Source: Microcaldota archaeon (GTDB lineage: Archaea; B1Sed10-29; JACOVT01). From it: DNA of 6,128 bases. The translations under genes and the position numbers were made by a program. The DNA lies in assembly GCA_016177165.1 (NCBI GenBank), contig JACOVT010000062.1:1-6128 (forward strand), written 5' to 3'. Below the pieces are notes generated by a model. It was not told where the DNA came from. It worked only from the letters and a program-made list of their open reading frames with translations, and searched no databases. Position 1 is the stretch's first letter; each line of letters begins with the position of its first letter. This document shows, piece after piece, positions 1 through 5,634 of this stretch.

Positions 1-2711
1 AGATAAAGGAAGTAAGCCCCCAAGTCGGCACGGTAAACGAGGAAACCAGCATAACGGTAACCGTGTCGCTTTCAGGCGCCCTTCTGGCAGGCCAGAGCTA
101 CGACGTGGAACTTGTCGTGATCGACTCGAACAACAAGGCCACCAGCATCTACAAGTTCACAAACCAAGTGCAGCCGGCCGACTCGGAAAAGAGGTACGCT
201 TTCGCAACCAGCCGCATCCTCAAGCAGAAACAGTTTGGCGGGCCGCATGGCTGGACGCCCGCTGACGAAGGCAGTTACACGATCGCTGTTGGAGTGGATC
301 CAAACGGCTTCATCGACCCCAACATTGCAAACAACGCCGACAGGCTGCAGAACTACAAGGTCACGCGCGCCACAATAAAACCCGCATGCGGCGCGCAGGT
401 GGACCAGTACGGCTGGATCGAGCTCAAGGCAGCAGCCGGGTATTACTCGGCGGTCAACAAGCAGGACAAGACTTTATACTGCTCTGGCACAAAGGTCACC
501 GCGACAGTCGGGGGATTCACCTACGAGCTAAAGAGGGGAATCGGGCTGGGCTGCGACTTCACAAGGGTGGTGAGGCTGCCTCTTGGCAACCAGCTCGCGA
601 CTTTTACGGCAGACAACACGGCACAGAACCTGCAGCCAAAGAGCTCGTCATGCACCTTCTCTATCGCGCGGGGTGACCAGCCCTACCTGATAACATACTC
701 CCCTGAAAACTTGCAGCGCTTCGCGCCAGACGCCACAATACCAGTCAGCGCAGTGCTGGTGCTGTCAGGCGAAACACTGAGGGACGCCACGCTTACCGCG
801 GCTCTTGAGGACTCCAATGGCGTGGCGGTGTCGCAAACAGGAATGAGCGTAAACGCGCTGGACATCTACTCGGGCTCGCTAAAGGCGCCCTCCGCACCCG
901 GAAGTTACAAGGTGCGCATAAAGGCTAAATACCAGTCGTTCTCGGTCGAAGACTCGCAAAACGTCACAGTGTCGCAGCCTGCACAGCCGGGCCAAAACGT
1001 CGAGTCGGGATTGCGCATAACGATCCAGTCCCCGTCCGAATCCTCTTATGAGGGCATCTCCGACACGCCCGCAATGCGGGTGGTTGTCACAGACGAGTCC
1101 GGAAGCCTTGTCCAAGGAGCGACCGTCACCGCAAGCGTTGTCGAGCCCGGCACCGAGCCTGCTCCGGAAAGGGGCGGCGGCAACGCCACGCCAACCGTTC
1201 CAGTGGAATTCAGGGAAACCCCATTCTATTACGAAGGCGAGTATGAGTATCCCGAGACAGGCGACTATCAAGTCGCGATAGTAGCACGCAAGGGCGCCTT
1301 GTCCGCGAGCAGCACACTCTCCTTCACAATACTCCCGCCGCCAGGCACGCCCGGAGGAACGTCCGACGGCCTAGTCATACGCCTGCTGAGCCCTGACCAG
1401 ATCGCATACCCAAACGCGAACGCAGCCCCACCAGTGCAGGTACAAGTAGAGGACGTGTCCGGAACGCTGGTGTCAAAGGCCAACCTGACCGGAACGGTGA
1501 GCAGGTTTGACGGCAACACCACCATGCTGCAGCCACTGACATTTTCGGAAACCCCTTTCTATTACCAGTCGTCCTTCAGGTTTGCAACTCCGGGAGAGCA
1601 CGGCTTTACCATAAACGCCCGCAAGGGAACCCTTTCCGCGAGCGCGACCTTCAGCATCACAATAGGCAACGTAACCGGCGGGACGGTAACCCAGCCGGGC
1701 GGGCAGGGCCTGGCAGTAATAATCGTGTCACCCCAAAACACGCTCTATGAGGCCGAGAACGTCACCCCGCCGGTCGTGATAGTCGTGAAGGACGAAAACA
1801 ACAACATACTGACAGGCGCCACGCTACAAGGTAACGTTACACTGCTCGGCAAGAACGCCACCCGGCTTTCATTCCGCGAAACTCCCTACTATTACACTGC
1901 TGACAACGTGGTGAGCGGGCCCGGCGAGTACGTGCTAAACGTCAGCTCGACAAAAGGAACACGCAGCGGCAGCGCCAGCATATCGTTCGCGGTAGGACCG
2001 CAGGCCGAATTCAGGCCGTCATTCCTCGCCAGCATAATAACGCCGCTGCCGCGCGTCTACCCGGAGAACGCCGCGCTGGCAGTCCGCGCCAAAATCACGC
2101 TGGACAACCAGCCCGTGACCGACGCCTCAGCTATTGCGTTGCTCGGCACCCAAGAGATCCTGATGGAGTACGAGCAGTTCGGCGAGTACTCTTCATCGCT
2201 TCCACCGCTGCCCGAAGGGGCCTACTCGCTTCGCGTGATAGCCGGTCTGGGGAACGCCACAACAGAGGACCGCGTCGACTTTGCGGTGTCAAAGAAGCGC
2301 CTCTTCATCGACGTCATAACCCCAAACTCCTCCGGCGAGATCACCCAAAAGTCCGGAGAGCCGGTAACGCTGGCGTTCAACGTGAGGAACGAGCATGGCG
2401 ACGTCGAGTCAGGAGTGCAAGTCGAGGCGACGATACTGGACCCGAGCGGAAGGAGGAGCGTGGCACAAGCGTTCCAGAGCACAACTGGCGAGTATTCCAC
2501 CAAGTTCTTCGCGACCGAGCAGGGAACACACCACTACAACGTGACAGCCGAGAAAATCGGGTTCGTCACGGGCTCGCTCGATTCCCAATTCATCGTAACT
2601 CTTGACAAGAAGACGTTCGTGTTCGGCTGGGACGCCCAGACAGTCTTGAACGTGCTGCTAGTGATAGCAATCCTCATCCTCATCGCCGCAGCATTCAGGG
2701 CGGTGTTCTAG
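1..2711 (+). CDS. Large secreted Ig-like repeat surface protein, C-terminal membrane anchor (5'-truncated)
   Basis: The reading frame is open from base 3, so the start and any signal peptide lie left of the window. GTG at 63 falls inside a predicted beta strand and is unlikely to be the true start. About 902 residues are visible. First comes a CARDB-like domain (about 3-365) with a VDPNGFIDPN...NN signature. A region with the protein's only four cysteines follows (codons at 387, 480, 552, 651), which could form two disulfides. Then come six Ig-like or macroglobulin-like beta domains of about 95-120 residues; the middle three share an ETP(F/Y)YY motif. A hydrophobic helix (2643-2696) and a five-residue tail end the protein, which suggests a bulk outside the cell anchored at the C-terminus. 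Twelve N-X-S/T sequons occur, all from the end of the first Ig-like domain onward, consistent with archaeal N-glycosylation. Adhesion or cell-envelope structure is the likely role. No enzymatic motif was seen. Confidence 0.85.
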   Translation, partial: IKEVSPQVGTVNEETSITVTVSLSGALLAGQSYDVELVVIDSNNKATSIYKFTNQVQPADSEKRYAFATSRILKQKQFGGPHGWTPADEGSYTIAVGVDPNGFIDPNIANNADRLQNYKVTRATIKPACGAQVDQYGWIELKAAAGYYSAVNKQDKTLYCSGTKVTATVGGFTYELKRGIGLGCDFTRVVRLPLGNQLATFTADNTAQNLQPKSSSCTFSIARGDQPYLITYSPENLQRFAPDATIPVSAVLVLSGETLRDATLTAALEDSNGVAVSQTGMSVNALDIYSGSLKAPSAPGSYKVRIKAKYQSFSVEDSQNVTVSQPAQPGQNVESGLRITIQSPSESSYEGISDTPAMRVVVTDESGSLVQGATVTASVVEPGTEPAPERGGGNATPTVPVEFRETPFYYEGEYEYPETGDYQVAIVARKGALSASSTLSFTILPPPGTPGGTSDGLVIRLLSPDQIAYPNANAAPPVQVQVEDVSGTLVSKANLTGTVSRFDGNTTMLQPLTFSETPFYYQSSFRFATPGEHGFTINARKGTLSASATFSITIGNVTGGTVTQPGGQGLAVIIVSPQNTLYEAENVTPPVVIVVKDENNNILTGATLQGNVTLLGKNATRLSFRETPYYYTADNVVSGPGEYVLNVSSTKGTRSGSASISFAVGPQAEFRPSFLASIITPLPRVYPENAALAVRAKITLDNQPVTDASAIALLGTQEILMEYEQFGEYSSSLPPLPEGAYSLRVIAGLGNATTEDRVDFAVSKKRLFIDVITPNSSGEITQKSGEPVTLAFNVRNEHGDVESGVQVEATILDPSGRRSVAQAFQSTTGEYSTKFFATEQGTHHYNVTAEKIGFVTGSLDSQFIVTLDKKTFVFGWDAQTVLNVLLVIAILILIAAAFRAVF
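1008..2006 (+). repeat. Three tandem Ig-like repeats inside the surface protein gene
   Basis: Three units start at about 1008, 1368 and 1707, each opening with a GL-x-hydrophobic...SP....Y pattern. Each carries an F-[RS]-ETP-[FY]-YY motif, encoded at 1209-1232, 1542-1565 and 1872-1895, and closes with a KG-x-x-[SG]-x-[SA] strand. The motif spacing is 333 and then 330 bases. The first two motif copies match at 18 of 19 DNA positions (gaaacccc[a/t]ttctattac), and the ARKG-[AT]-LSAS stretches at 1284 and 1617 are also 333 bases apart. This suggests a fairly recent duplication or gene conversion. The linkers are rich in Pro, Gly and Thr. The flanking Ig-like domains (about 680-990, 2010-2300 and 2300-2625) lack the motif. 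Confidence 0.75.
2699..2705 (+). promoter_or_regulatory. Shine-Dalgarno-like motif GGCGGTG for the small downstream gene
   Basis: GGCGGTG differs by one base from GGAGGTG, the complement of the archaeal 16S 3' end. It lies inside the last codons of the surface protein gene, six bases before the ATG at 2712. It supports that ATG over the in-frame ATGs at 2742 and 2748, which have no such motif upstream, and points to translation coupled to the gene in front. Confidence 0.5.
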
Positions 2712-2798
2712 ATGCCAACACGATCACCTATATACCATGAAATGGTGATGAGATCTAGAAGAGCAACAGCGTCTAGATCGAGGCCCATTAATTCTAGA
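2707..2798 (+). repeat. Cluster of four TCTAGA hexamers
   Basis: TCTAGA occurs at 2707-2712, 2754-2759, 2772-2777 and 2793-2798. The first spans the stop of the surface protein and the first base of the next ATG. The other three are in frame and each encodes Ser-Arg. The hexamer is a palindrome, so both strands carry the same sites. The cluster may simply follow from Ser-Arg repetition with TCT and AGA codons, or it may be a set of protein-binding sites. Confidence 0.45.
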
Positions 2799-2981
2799 AA
2801 AGTACAAGAGTTAGGACATGAGTTAGATAGAGTAGCTAATATCGTGGAAAGGTATAGAAGTGAACACGGAATCAGACCGACCTCAACCCAGGTGTTGAAA
2901 GAGATAGAAAGCGACTCCCGCCCAAGCAAGTTAACTCTTAGAGCTTTAAGATTTCTTAGAACCCAAGGCTATGTGAGATGA
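2712..2981 (+). CDS. Small basic Ser-Arg-rich protein with winged-helix-like C-terminal half
   Basis: This 89-residue protein belongs to no family I can name. Residues 1-30 form a basic, probably disordered tail with four Ser-Arg pairs. Residues 31-52 look like a long amphipathic helix, 56-66 a second helix, and 73-85 a third ending in RFLRTQGYVR. The layout 'hxxHGIRPTSTQVLKEI...LxxLRxLRxxGYVR' is that of LexA- or MarR-like winged-helix DNA-binding domains. The chain stops where the wing would begin, so it is a minimal HTH or lacks the wing. I count 16 Arg and 3 Lys against 9 acidic residues, so nucleic-acid binding is a reasonable guess. The ATG follows the surface protein stop with no gap. 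GC is 42% (114/270 counted) against 60-70% in sampled neighbouring blocks, and 12 of 16 Arg codons are AGA. This may mean transfer or special constraint. In-frame ATGs at 2742 and 2748 are alternative starts. Confidence 0.65.
   Translation: MPTRSPIYHEMVMRSRRATASRSRPINSRKVQELGHELDRVANIVERYRSEHGIRPTSTQVLKEIESDSRPSKLTLRALRFLRTQGYVR
2722..2749 (+). promoter_or_regulatory. Small inverted repeat around TATATA in the start region of the small gene
   Basis: ATCACC (2723-2728) can pair with GGTGAT (2744-2749), enclosing TATATA (2729-2734). An alternative shorter hairpin ACCAT-GAA-ATGGT (2734-2746) competes with it. GATCACCT (2722-2729) also resembles the 3' end of archaeal 16S rRNA, and GGTGAT resembles a Shine-Dalgarno motif, so the two could mask each other in mRNA. 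The TATATA is too close to the next in-frame ATGs (2742, 2748) for a leaderless promoter. The regulatory role is a guess. Confidence 0.25.
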
Positions 2982-2993
2982 CAATATCGCTGC

Positions 2994-4019
2994 TCAAAGT
3001 GATATCTTTCCAACAGGAGCGTCCGTCCTCACGCCGTGCCCGCTGAAGATGGTACGCGAAACCTGGCATCCTCGCCTGCGCAGCCTGCTTATCGCTGCTT
3101 CGGTGCTTTCTGCTTCCCTCCCACGCGCCCGCGCGAACGCATGCAGGTCATAGTATGGCTCGCGTATTCCGCATTCTTGAGAGAACACTTCAAGCATCGG
3201 CTCGCCCGTCTGCTCGTACAGGCGGCGCACTATCTTGGCATCGCCTAGCGTGCCAGTCCACGTCGGGCCGCCCCAGGATAAAGCAGAACCGCAAGCGCAC
3301 TTGACAGCCGGCAGCTCGCTCCATTTCCTTGTTCCCCTATACTCGCACTTGCCACAATATGACATCCAGCCAATGTTGTCGGGTTTGGTGCTGTACGAGA
3401 CCTGCAGGAAGGCGCGCACGTAATGCCTGCGCGCATAACAAAGGAATGGACGCACGCCCCGGCCGAAGCGCGCGCCCGCCAGCCAAGCTGACGCGATCAG
3501 GTTGCGGCAACCCATTTCCGGCGCGAAAGACGTGGCGCACGAAGTTATGCCATACCTCTTGAAGCAGGTCTCCGGGAACGCGCCTTCCAGCGCCCCAAGG
3601 TCGGTCGCGGTCAGGAAGATCAAACCGCCGGGCTTTACAACCCTAAACATGTGCTGCAAAAATTGGGCAGGAGAGCCGAATGGGTCGCAGTCGACTGCGT
3701 CAAACCTGCGCTTGCTCGCATGGATAAAGCGGTTGGCCTCCTCACAAGAGAACGAGCAGGACAGCCCGTTCTTCCGGGCATTTGCCTTCGCTGCCCTCAC
3801 GGCCGTCGGGCTGGCGTCATTCAAGTGGACGTCAAAGCCCGCCCTTGCGTACCCCAATCCGCGCGCGCCCGAGGCGCAGAGCAGGTCCAGCACGTCGGCT
3901 CCTTTTGGGAGCAACACCTCAAGAACGCGCGCGGACAGCCAACGATCGGGGGACATGAGCGGGTTGTAGAAAACCCCACCGGGAACAGAAAGCCTTAGCC
4001 CGTTTTCTATTGTTTGCAC
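2994..4019 (-). CDS. trm1: tRNA (guanine(26)-N2)-dimethyltransferase Trm1
   Basis: Trm1 uses S-adenosylmethionine to methylate N2 of G26 in tRNA, giving m2G and m2,2G. With the start used here the protein has 341 residues, somewhat shorter than the Pyrococcus enzyme (about 380). FYNP stands at 17-20, the SAM-binding motif I DLLCASGARG at 45-54, NDAS at 67-70, the catalytic DCDPFGSP at 110-117 and TATD at 137-140. Four cysteines (222, 225, 241, 243) form a C-x2-C...C-x-C zinc-ribbon-like site, followed by GPTWTG. The C-terminal domain has YYDLHA and RTIFSGHGVRTDAP, as in the family. GTG at 4019 is preferred over GTG at 4034. The N-terminus then lines up with the archaeal family, and an A/T-rich box lies about 25 bases upstream, which fits a leaderless mRNA. 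The gene converges with the small winged-helix gene across a 12-base gap. The family call is firm; the start is less so. Confidence 0.93.
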   Translation of the reverse strand: MQTIENGLRLSVPGGVFYNPLMSPDRWLSARVLEVLLPKGADVLDLLCASGARGLGYARAGFDVHLNDASPTAVRAAKANARKNGLSCSFSCEEANRFIHASKRRFDAVDCDPFGSPAQFLQHMFRVVKPGGLIFLTATDLGALEGAFPETCFKRYGITSCATSFAPEMGCRNLIASAWLAGARFGRGVRPFLCYARRHYVRAFLQVSYSTKPDNIGWMSYCGKCEYRGTRKWSELPAVKCACGSALSWGGPTWTGTLGDAKIVRRLYEQTGEPMLEVFSQECGIREPYYDLHAFARARGREAESTEAAISRLRRRGCQVSRTIFSGHGVRTDAPVGKISL

Positions 4020-4039
4020 AGGTTGGTAGCGCACAACTC

Positions 4040-4048
4040 TTTTTTATT
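4040..4048. promoter_or_regulatory. A/T-rich TATA-like element shared by divergent trm1 and rnhB
   Basis: TTTTTTATT on the + strand (AATAAAAAA on the - strand) is the only pure A/T run in the gap between trm1 and rnhB. Its centre at 4044 is 24 bases before GTG 4068 (rnhB) and 25 bases before GTG 4019 (trm1). This is the usual archaeal distance from TATA box to transcription start, and neither GTG has a Shine-Dalgarno motif. Both transcripts may therefore be leaderless and share one TBP site. A clear BRE was not recognised on either side. Confidence 0.5.
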
Positions 4049-4067
4049 CCTGCTTCCTTATCCACTC

Positions 4068-4724
4068 GTGCTCATACTCGGCGTGGACGAGGCAGGCCGC
4101 GGGCCGGTCATCGGAAGCATGTTCATCGCGGGCGTTCTAGTGGACTCGAAAGACGAGCCATCCCTCAAGGCTGCTGGCGTGAAGGACTCAAAACAGGTGC
4201 CCCAAAAAAAACGCGCGGTTCTCGAGAAGCTGATCAAAAGCATGGCGAAAGAAATACACTTCATTGAAGTGACGGCCATGGAGATAGACTCTAAACGCAG
4301 GTTCATGTCGCTCAACGAGCTGGAGGCGTTGAAGATTTCCCAGCTCATCGAGTTCTTCCGCGCCAAGCCTGACCGCGTGGTGGTGGACGCGCCCGACCCG
4401 ATCGCCGGCGAGTTCCTGAAGCGCATCCGCAGGTATACCAAGATAGACGCCGAAATCGTTTGCGAGCACAAGGCAGACGTCAACCATCCTTCTTGTTCGG
4501 CAGCGTCAATAATAGCAAAGCGCGAGAGGGACAAGCACACACGCGCAATAGAGAAAAAGTTTGGCGTGCGGGTGGGCAACGGCTACGCCCATGACCCCGA
4601 GGCAATAAAATTCCTTGAAAAATGCATGCACGGAAAAGGGTATCCCGAGTTCGTGCGCCAGTCATGGGAAACCGCAGCCCGAGTCAGGGAGCAGAAAACG
4701 CAGAAGAAGCTGGCCGAGTTCTAG
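4068..4724 (+). CDS. rnhB: Ribonuclease HII
   Basis: RNase HII cuts the RNA strand of RNA-DNA hybrids and nicks at ribonucleotides embedded in DNA, using two metal ions. The 218-residue protein begins MLILGVDEAGRGPVIG, so the first catalytic pair is D7-E8, the same numbers as in Thermococcus RNase HII. The other acidic residues are D107 (in VVVDAP) and D137 (in HKAD), followed by the family motif SAASIIAKRERD at 144-155. G-x-GYAHDP near 170-176 replaces the more usual GYPSDP. A longer reading from TTG 4014 would add 18 hydrophobic residues absent from the family and overlap trm1, so GTG 4068 is preferred. No Shine-Dalgarno motif is present, and a TATA-like element at 4040-4048 suits a leaderless transcript. 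The gene ends four bases before the convergent acidic-tail gene. Confidence 0.95.
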   Translation: MLILGVDEAGRGPVIGSMFIAGVLVDSKDEPSLKAAGVKDSKQVPQKKRAVLEKLIKSMAKEIHFIEVTAMEIDSKRRFMSLNELEALKISQLIEFFRAKPDRVVVDAPDPIAGEFLKRIRRYTKIDAEIVCEHKADVNHPSCSAASIIAKRERDKHTRAIEKKFGVRVGNGYAHDPEAIKFLEKCMHGKGYPEFVRQSWETAARVREQKTQKKLAEF

Positions 4725-4728
4725 CTAA

Positions 4729-5172
4729 CTATTTATCCTCGTCCTCGACTCCCTCGAGCTCGAAATCCTCTTCTTCCTCTCCCAATTCCGGAATATCTTC
4801 CTCGGTTGTTGTTTCTTCTTCCTTCTTTTTGCCGAACAGCTGCTCGAGGATCGAGCGTGCGAACTTGCGCGCCTCCTTTTCACCAGCCTCGCCCTGCTGG
4901 TAAACCAGCTTGAATATCGGCTTCCCGGTCTCGGCCTCCAGAACGGCAAGCCCGTTGTAAAAAGCGTCGTTCTGGGCCTTCTGCTCCTCTTCGAGCTCGA
5001 CCAGCATGATCACCTGGTCTGTTTCCTGCGACAGTTTACGCGCGAACGCCAGCAGGTCAAACAGGTCAGACGCTTGCTTCTTCACAAAGCTGCAGTTCGC
5101 CACCTCTTCAGATATCTCCTTTTCCACGATGTTAGAGAGCTTCTGGCCGTACTCAACGATACCAAATTTCAT
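4729..5172 (-). CDS. Lumazine-synthase-fold-like protein lacking catalytic motifs, with acidic tail
   Basis: This 147-residue protein has no family I can name with certainty. Residues 2-113 alternate strand and helix. MKFGIVEYG opens it, TDQVIMLVEL (51-60) resembles the strand before the GxxIrGeT loop of lumazine synthase, and NGLAVLEAETGKPIFKLV (73-90) resembles 'kGLmqlsLetgkPvifGVL'. A final helix carries EARKFARS (100-107), like the 'QAxxRa' helix. The order fits the RibH / archaeal RibC superfamily, but the VPGAFE segment reads QASDLFDLL and the GeTdH segment reads EEQKAQND, so the known active site is missing. Residues 118-147 hold 18 Asp or Glu out of 30, an acidic, probably disordered tail. 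ATG 5172 is preferred over GTG 5175 because GAGGTG lies five bases upstream. It follows the membrane-protein gene within ten bases and is probably cotranscribed with it. The fold assignment is inference from pattern; a structural or scaffold role is a guess. Confidence 0.7.
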   Translation of the reverse strand: MKFGIVEYGQKLSNIVEKEISEEVANCSFVKKQASDLFDLLAFARKLSQETDQVIMLVELEEEQKAQNDAFYNGLAVLEAETGKPIFKLVYQQGEAGEKEARKFARSILEQLFGKKKEEETTTEEDIPELGEEEEDFELEGVEDEDK

Positions 5173-5177
5173 CACAG

Positions 5178-5183
5178 CACCTC
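5178..5183 (-). promoter_or_regulatory. Shine-Dalgarno motif GAGGTG for the acidic-tail gene
   Basis: On the minus strand GAGGTG matches the archaeal anti-Shine-Dalgarno sequence. It stands five bases before ATG 5172 and only two before GTG 5175, so it selects the ATG. It overlaps the TGA stop (5184-5182) of the upstream membrane-protein gene, which suggests that translation of the pair is coupled. Confidence 0.65.
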
Positions 5184-5604
5184 ACGAAACCTCGAGCCAG
5201 TATGAGACGGAATACGGGCGCTGCTGCGACCCGAAGTCAGCGGAACGGAACGACGGGTCGAACACCACCACCCTCAACTGGTGTCTCCCATCCCCGACGC
5301 CACTAACTGAAAAGCGCTTTTCCAGCCGTTCTCCCGGAACAAGGGAAACGTTGCCTTCTTCCTTTTGGATGCCATCCAGCATTATTCCCATTTGATATCG
5401 CTTTGTCTCTGAGGCGTTGCTCTGCAGCACGAGGGTGAAGCTTGCCGGCTCGCCAGCACTTATTTCTTTCTCATAGTCTTCGAGCCACATCTGCACCACC
5501 TCGCCGCCGTACTTGGGCCCTGTCACGGCACCCCAGACCGCCACGGCTGCCGCAAGCAGCACAACAATGTAGACGAACCATGAGTTCCCGCTTACCTTTG
5601 CCAC
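5182..5604 (-). CDS. Single-pass membrane protein with small extracellular beta domain
   Basis: The protein has 140 residues. An N-terminal signal-anchor helix spans about 9-28 (WFVYIVVLLAAAVAVWGAVTG), with K3 in front. The rest would lie outside the cell. Residues 36-118 form a run of strands with a GEPASFTLVLQSNAS stretch, a NVSLVPGERLEKRF stretch and a final HQLRVVVFD strand. This is the layout of CARDB-like or DUF1616-like Ig-type domains, without a decisive motif. Sequons at N63 and N85 fit glycosylation outside the cell. The start is GTG 5604, without a Shine-Dalgarno motif but with TTTTATT centred 25 bases upstream, so the mRNA is probably leaderless. The next gene begins within ten bases of its stop, which makes a two-gene operon. 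Function is unknown; the anchor and outside domain could serve the envelope. Confidence 0.75.
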   Translation of the reverse strand: MAKVSGNSWFVYIVVLLAAAVAVWGAVTGPKYGGEVVQMWLEDYEKEISAGEPASFTLVLQSNASETKRYQMGIMLDGIQKEEGNVSLVPGERLEKRFSVSGVGDGRHQLRVVVFDPSFRSADFGSQQRPYSVSYWLEVS

Positions 5605-5625
5605 GTGCGTATTTGCGCGCCGGCC

Positions 5626-5632
5626 AATAAAA
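5626..5632 (-). promoter_or_regulatory. TATA-like element for the membrane-protein operon
   Basis: TTTTATT on the minus strand lies in the 30-base gap between the Nudix stop (5635) and GTG 5604. Its centre is 25 bases before that GTG and 21 bases separate them. The same seven bases occur in the rnhB promoter (4042-4048) at nearly the same distance. This supports a leaderless transcript that starts at the GTG, independent of the Nudix gene. Confidence 0.5.
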
Positions 5633-5634
5633 GG

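Noticed and set aside
879..1271. 130-residue open frame on the - strand in the surface protein gene
   Set aside because: It overlaps clearly coding Ig-like repeats on the other strand and shows no own family features.
2708..2929. 73-residue hydrophobic open frame on the - strand opposite the small winged-helix gene
   Set aside because: The + strand frame has an upstream ribosome site and an HTH-like pattern; the - strand frame overlaps the surface protein stop and has neither.
2982..2993. Terminator between the small gene and trm1
   Set aside because: The 12-base gap contains no oligo-T run or hairpin on either strand.
3502..3969. 155-residue open frame on the + strand across trm1
   Set aside because: It lies antisense to the conserved Trm1 core, shows no recognisable domain, and long antisense frames are common in GC-rich genes.
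4014..4067. N-terminal extension of RNase HII from TTG 4014
   Set aside because: It would add 18 hydrophobic residues not found in the family and place the start inside trm1; GTG 4068 gives the family's usual N-terminus.
4058..4579. 173-residue open frame on the - strand across rnhB
   Set aside because: It is antisense to the catalytic region of RNase HII and has no domain pattern.
4622..4903. Serine-rich open frame on the + strand
   Set aside because: The serine run is simply the reverse of the Glu/Asp codons of the acidic tail.
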